In this document: piece after piece, positions 1-3,800 of the stretch
Layout: every line of letters begins with the position of its first letter
How positions within the stretch are numbered: position 1 is the stretch's first letter
From: a bacterium
GTDB lineage: Bacteria > Auribacterota > JABMQX01
DNA length: 5,415 nucleotides
Direction: 5' to 3'
Assembly (NCBI GenBank): GCA_013203085.1
Contig: JABMQX010000038.1
Location: 1 to 5,415, forward strand
The notes under the pieces: model-generated
Database searches by the model: none
Told to the model about the DNA's origin: nothing
The model's input: the letters and a program-made list of their open reading frames with translations, nothing else
Translations under genes and position numbers: made by a program

Positions 1-68
1 CCAACCTCGAAAGCCTGCTCCCTGACGCGCGAATCGACCCTCGCGCCTCCAATCACGCCTATGATCAT
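1..68 (-). CDS. TIGR00725/SLOG-superfamily (LOG-like) nucleotide-binding protein, N-terminal fragment
   Basis: Reading the minus strand from the ATG at 68-66 gives a 22-residue start, MIIGVIGGARVDSRVREQAF followed by EV, and the frame then leaves the window. A short beta-strand followed at once by GVIGG is the nucleotide-binding glycine-rich opening of the TIGR00725 family, related to LOG phosphoribohydrolases and the so-called lysine-decarboxylase-like Rossmann proteins; family members usually open this way and continue as A-x-x-VG. Those proteins are small cytoplasmic Rossmann folds, and the biochemical role of TIGR00725 members is not firmly known. The start is supported by AGGAG eight bases upstream on the minus strand. 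The gene is divergent from the large secreted-protein gene. Only about one tenth of the protein would be visible, so the family call rests on one motif plus position at the N-terminus; another Rossmann-type protein is possible. Confidence 0.68.
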   Translation of the reverse strand, partial: MIIGVIGGARVDSRVREQAFEV

Positions 69-76
69 CCGCTTGT

Positions 77-81
77 CTCCT
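77..81 (-). promoter_or_regulatory. Shine-Dalgarno site of the minus-strand gene
   Basis: The plus strand reads CTCCT here, so the minus strand reads AGGAG, with eight bases between it and the ATG at 68-66. This is close to ideal spacing and decides the start in favour of that ATG over in-frame GTG codons further upstream on the minus strand. Confidence 0.7.
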
Positions 82-125
82 ACCAGATATGCCGGCTCTC
101 TCTGCACCACTTGCTTCGCAATGAG

Positions 126-181
126 GATTGCCGATTGCGGAATAGCGACCGCCGACCCCCAAATCCGGAATCCGAAATGGG
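126..181 (+). repeat. Heptad repeat array 1 (8 units)
   Basis: The stretch divides exactly into eight 7-mers: GATTGCC, GATTGCG, GAATAGC, GACCGCC, GACCCCC, AAATCCG, GAATCCG, AAATGGG. The left half is GATTGCG-like and the right half AAATCCG/GAATCCG-like. Units are degenerate but stay in register with no indel. Confidence 0.8.
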
Positions 182-279
182 TTCGCTTAGCTCGACGCTG
201 TTCAAGGTACCATGCTTCACAAGCCCAGTCAACCCGCTTCCTGCTCCAATGCCAACTGGACCCGGAAGCGTGTGCCCGA

Positions 280-328
280 GATTGCGCATTGCGGAATGGC
301 GATTGCGGACTGCGAAATCCGAAATCCT
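280..328 (+). repeat. Heptad repeat array 2 (7 units)
   Basis: Seven in-register 7-mers: GATTGCG, CATTGCG, GAATGGC, GATTGCG, GACTGCG, AAATCCG, AAATCCT. Order and orientation match array 1. The 98-bp spacer from array 1 (182-279) shows no heptad structure. Confidence 0.82.
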
Positions 329-411
329 CTTCCTTGCCCGGCAGCCGTCCCGACGTTCCTTGCAGACAAGGGGCGAAATCTGATATAGAATGGAACTCAC
401 CAGTGTCAGTC

Positions 412-481
412 CATTGCGGATTGCGGATCGCCGATTGCGGAGTCCGGAATCCGAAATCTGAAAGCCGGAATCTGAAAGCCC
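412..481 (+). repeat. Heptad repeat array 3 (10 units)
   Basis: Ten in-register 7-mers: CATTGCG, GATTGCG, GATCGCC, GATTGCG, GAGTCCG, GAATCCG, AAATCTG, AAAGCCG, GAATCTG, AAAGCCC. This is the clearest example of the ordered change from GATTGCG to GAATCCG to AAATCTG units. The preceding spacer (329-411) is not heptad-like. Confidence 0.85.
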
Positions 482-509
482 GCCCGGGAAGGTAGTGAAA
501 CGGCTTGGG

Positions 510-544
510 CATTGCGGAATGCGGATTGCGGAATGGGCGCTGCG
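510..544 (+). repeat. Heptad repeat array 4 (5 units)
   Basis: Five in-register 7-mers: CATTGCG, GAATGCG, GATTGCG, GAATGGG, CGCTGCG. It lacks the AAATCTG-type right half seen in the others. A 19-bp unique stretch (545-563) shifts the register before array 5, so this may be the truncated front part of a larger array. Confidence 0.75.
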
Positions 545-563
545 GAGAGAATCGAAGTTTCTT

Positions 564-675
564 GACTGCGGAAGACGACTTGCGGATTGCGGAATGGGCG
601 CCGCGGATTGGCGAATGCACAATGGGTACTCGCAGATGGGAAATCTGAAATCTGAAATCCGGAATGCGAAATCGG
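564..675 (+). repeat. Heptad repeat array 5 (16 units)
   Basis: The longest array: 112 bp that stays in 7-bp register. It opens with GACTGCG, GAAGACG, ACTTGCG, GATTGCG, GAATGGG and passes through weaker units (CGCCGCG, GATTGGC, GAATGCA, CAATGGG, TACTCGC, AGATGGG). It ends with AAATCTG, AAATCTG, AAATCCG, GAATGCG, AAATCGG. GAATGGG followed by CGCYGCG occurs in both arrays 4 and 5, which suggests a local duplication. Confidence 0.8.
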
Positions 676-745
676 AGCGTTGTGCGCGGCTCACTTGCGC
701 CGAGCTCGTCCTTTCTGAGCAGAAACGACGCGCCGGAAGACGTCT

Positions 746-769
746 CGCAAAGACGCAAAGACGCAAAGA
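746..769 (+). repeat. Perfect tandem octamer CGCAAAGA x3
   Basis: Three identical, adjacent copies of CGCAAAGA, preceded by GTCT at 742-745 and followed by AGGCAGGA. From memory, runs of this octamer are a widespread dispersed repeat in environmental bacterial genomes, often outside genes; its minus-strand translation (SLRLCVFAR) is a familiar spurious ORF motif. Here it ends 16 bases before the proposed GTG start, directly against the ribosome binding site. Confidence 0.85.
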
Positions 770-773
770 AGGC

Positions 774-777
774 AGGA
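774..777 (+). promoter_or_regulatory. Probable Shine-Dalgarno site of the large gene
   Basis: AGGA lies eight bases before the GTG at 786-788, in a purine-rich stretch (GGCAGGAAAAAGG). It supports the GTG start over the in-frame ATG at 810, which has only a pyrimidine-rich sequence in front of it. Confidence 0.5.
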
Positions 778-785
778 AAAAGGCT

Positions 786-854
786 GTGCCTGCTCTCCTT
801 TTTCTCCTTATGGTAGCCCTTCTCGTGTTTGTCCCTGTCCTTTCCGGGAGATGT
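786..854 (+). other. Signal peptide region of the large protein
   Basis: Residues 1-20 read VPALLFLLMVALLVFVPVLS: a hydrophobic core of about 17 residues ending in a small/turn segment (SGRC at 20-23). From the GTG start there is no basic residue before the core, which is atypical. An upstream start would add the strongly basic RRKEGRKK, giving a classic n-region or a membrane anchor. Cys23 follows Arg, so this is not a good lipobox. The cleavage site is uncertain. Confidence 0.65.
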
Positions 855-3800
855 GAAGTGAAGGTCATCTGCGTCGCCCGGCGACCTATGGACCCAACCT
901 ACCCCCACGACGTTCTGGACGGTGAGGAGGCTCTGCTCGTGGGGGTGGCCCGATCCGATGGGCCGCCGCTAACGGAATATCAGTGGGAATTCGGCGATGG
1001 GACGAAATCGGAACGCATGCCTGTGGAAGACCCCCTCGCGCTCGAAGCTACGCATATCTACAGCGGTCCCGCTGAACGTTTGTTCAGGGCAACGCTTGTC
1101 GTCTGGGATGAGGCAGGAGATAGGGGCGCCGATGACTACTACCTGAGAATACGTCCCGATACGCTCCGGACTCGTGCCCACATCGCTTGCGACCGGGCAC
1201 TCTGGAGCTTGCACAAGAGAATGAATCGCATTGAGAGCGATGGCGTCGCTATCGGATATTGGGAAAGCCCTGGTAAGACTCACCGAATAGGCATCACATC
1301 CGCGTGCATACAAGCCTTCGAGAATCTCGGCAACTTTCCCTTCGACGATCCGGAGGAAAGCCCTTACGTGGACGATGTGCGCCGGGCTCTCGATCAGCTT
1401 CTTCTCGACATGAAGCCGGAGAACATATCGCCTCAGAACGCCGGCGACCCGGACCTGAACGGGAACGGGATCGGTCTCCTATGCCATCACGACCAGAGTC
1501 CGCAGCACATCTTCAGCAGCGAGGGCCTCGCCATCATGGCGCTGGTGATGAGCCGGGCTCCGGAGAGAGTGGCGACCGTCGGGGGCGAGCACGTCGTCGG
1601 CCGGCAGTTTGTGGACATCGTCCAGGATATGGTGGATTTCACCGCCTTCGGACAGACCGATGACAATCCCGAAGAAATCGTGGCTCGCGGGGGCTGGCGC
1701 TATGACCTCCCCAATTCCGGTGAAGCTGATATGGCGTGCACCGAATGGCCCGTCTCCGGCCTCATGATGGCAGGGAAAAACTGGGGCAAGTTCGGCCTCC
1801 GGGTTCCCGCCTGGGTGAAGGCCGAGCTGAGGGAGAACTTTCTCGTCGCCGATCACAACGCTGAGACGGGCGGTTGGCAGTACATGGCCGACCCCACAGG
1901 TCGCGTGAATATCGGCTTGACCGGCATTGGCATTCTTTGTTCCGCGTGGACGGGGCTTCCATTGTCCGATCCTATGGTCCAGTCCGGTCTCGCCTATATT
2001 GCCGCTAACTGGGATTCGGGCGGCCAGTTCGGACACCTCACTTCCCTGTTCAGCATGTACGCCATCGCGAACGCCATGCGAGCTTACGAATGCGATGCAA
2101 TCGGCCCCCATGACTGGTATCGAGAATACGCAGAACACTTAATCCACACGCAGAACCCAGATGGCAGTTGGTCGAGCGAAGGATATGAGAAATCATGGCC
2201 CCTCGCGACTGCCTGGGCTGTGCTGGTCCTCCTGAAACCGCAAACCCCTCCCACCGTCATCATGGATCATCCCGAAAGGGCCCAACAGGGCGACGTATCC
2301 CTTACTTATCGCCTGTTCGATGACAACTACGACGAGTGCGACCTCGTGCTGGAATTCTCAAGCGACGGCGGCCAGACGTGGCCCCCCGCCACACAAGTCG
2401 GCGGGGACGACCTCACGCACGTCGAAGCCGTGCCGGAGGGATTGGCTCGCCTTTTCATCTGGGACACGCTAACGGACATCGGAAAAGCGAATGTTGACAA
2501 CGTCTCTGTCAGGCTCACCGCCTATGACGGAGAAAAGGGAGAAGCAGACGAGATCATCCTCCCCGGCGTGTACAACGATGTCGTGCCGTTTGAGCGAGTG
2601 GAAATCGCTGCCCCTTCCGCGAACGGCCGAGGTGTCGCTGCGGCGGACTTCGATGACGATGGCGACCTCGATGTTTTCGTAGCCAATTTCGACGAGGAGG
2701 ACTTCCTTCTTCGGAACGATTCAGGTGTCCTTGTGGAGACCTCGCCCTTGGGGGCCATGGGCGGTGCTTTGCCATCCACTTGCGGTGTGTGGGGCGATTT
2801 CAATGGTGACGGAGCCATAGACTTATACCTTGTCCTTGCGGGCAAGCCGAACAAGCTCTACGCTGGCGATGGGGCTGGCTCTTTCGCGGAGGTAGCTTCC
2901 CAGGTATCGGTCGCGAACGCCGGCGGAGGCACGTCTGCCGCATGGGGAGACTACGACAGCGATAATCGGCTCGACCTGTACGTGGGGAACGATCCTTCTT
3001 TCGGTTCGGGGCTAAAGAACGCTCTCTATCGTAACTGGGGTATTCCCGGTTTTGCCGATCTCGCCGGTCCGAAGGAGATGAATTGCTCTCTGGCGACACG
3101 TTCAATAGCCTGGTGTGACTTCGACAGGGACGGCAAGATTGATCTTTACGTGGCTAACGGCAGCCTGCCATCCGAAGAGCAAGGCAACCGCCTTTTCCAC
3201 AATCTCTCGGCTGAACTTTTGCTTCCCTTCCCTGATGTCTCATCGGAAGCTGGCGTGTCAGACCCCCGCAGCGCCGCCGCCGTAGTGTGGGCAGATTTCA
3301 ATAGCGACGCTCTTTTCGATATTTATCTCGTCAACTCCGGCTCAGATGAGAACGTTCTCTACTTGAACAACGGCGATGGAACGTTCCGGGACGAAACGGC
3401 CCATGCAGGGCTGCGGGGTCCGCCCAACGCCAGAGGCGCTGCCGTCGCCGATTGCGACAATGACGGCGACCTCGATATCTTCGTTTCCGTTGATGGCGAA
3501 GACTGCCTTTATATCAACAGAGGAGATTGCACGTTCGCCGACGTGGCAAGACTGGCGGGCATAAGCGAAATTGCAGATAGTAGGGGAGCAGCGTGGCTGG
3601 ATGTCAACGGCGACGGCTTCCTCGACCTTTATGTCAGCCATAATGGGGCAAAGGATGTCATCTATCTAAACAGAGCCACAGAGGGGAACTGGCTGAGAGT
3701 CCGGTGCCTCACGGATGCCAACGGCGACGCCACCGACACCGACTACGCCGACGATAGAGACGCTATCGGCGCCATCGTTGAAGTGGACCTGGATGGCGAC

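Larger units (their letters stand above)
69..785. other. Divergent intergenic region filled with heptad repeat arrays
   Basis: About 720 bp separate the two divergent start codons, and no convincing gene lies between them. It carries five degenerate 7-bp repeat arrays, three unique spacers (182-279, 329-411 and 676-745) and one octamer array. Open frames here (for example 61-495 and 111-383 plus, 80-868 minus) translate to RIADCG, LRNPKSE or FRISDF type strings, as expected from a 7-bp repeat that cycles through three frames and rarely makes stops. Promoters for both flanking genes must lie here or within the repeats, but I could not identify a strong one. Confidence 0.75.

Noticed and set aside
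3..383. Plus-strand frame open from the left edge, which could be the C-terminus of an upstream gene
   Set aside because: The complementary minus frame over 1-68 has a family-like N-terminus and a good ribosome binding site, and this plus frame soon becomes repeat translation.
61..495. Plus-strand ORF of 144 codons with Cys/Arg-rich sequence
   Set aside because: Its start overlaps the minus-strand SLOG-type gene, and most of its translation is heptad repeat (RIADCG, LRNPKS). No domain-like character.
126..675. CRISPR-like arrangement of repeats and spacers
   Set aside because: Units are 7 bp, degenerate and contiguous; the three spacers are of unequal length with no conserved 24-36 bp repeats at their borders.
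852..854. Lipoprotein cysteine after the signal core (LSGRC)
   Set aside because: Arginine directly precedes the cysteine, which does not fit the lipobox consensus.
80..868. Minus-strand ORF of 262 codons
   Set aside because: Composed largely of repeat translations (FRISDF, SLRLCVFAR) and it overlaps the 5' end of the large gene. A 7-bp repeat without stops explains its length.
1479..2138. Minus-strand ORF of 219 codons inside the toroid region
   Set aside because: The plus frame carries the clear toroid motifs here; the minus ORF is the antisense of a GC-rich coding region. The same applies to the other minus-strand ORFs between 969 and 5253.
1762..2142. Plus- and minus-strand short ORFs (1762-1962 minus, 1927-2142 plus)
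   Set aside because: Out-of-frame shadows of the continuous large frame, without start signals or recognisable domains.
1164..2243. Annotation as squalene-hopene cyclase enzyme
   Set aside because: The fold repeats are present, but DxDD is not seen, the domain is much shorter than a full two-barrel cyclase, and it is part of an exported multidomain protein.
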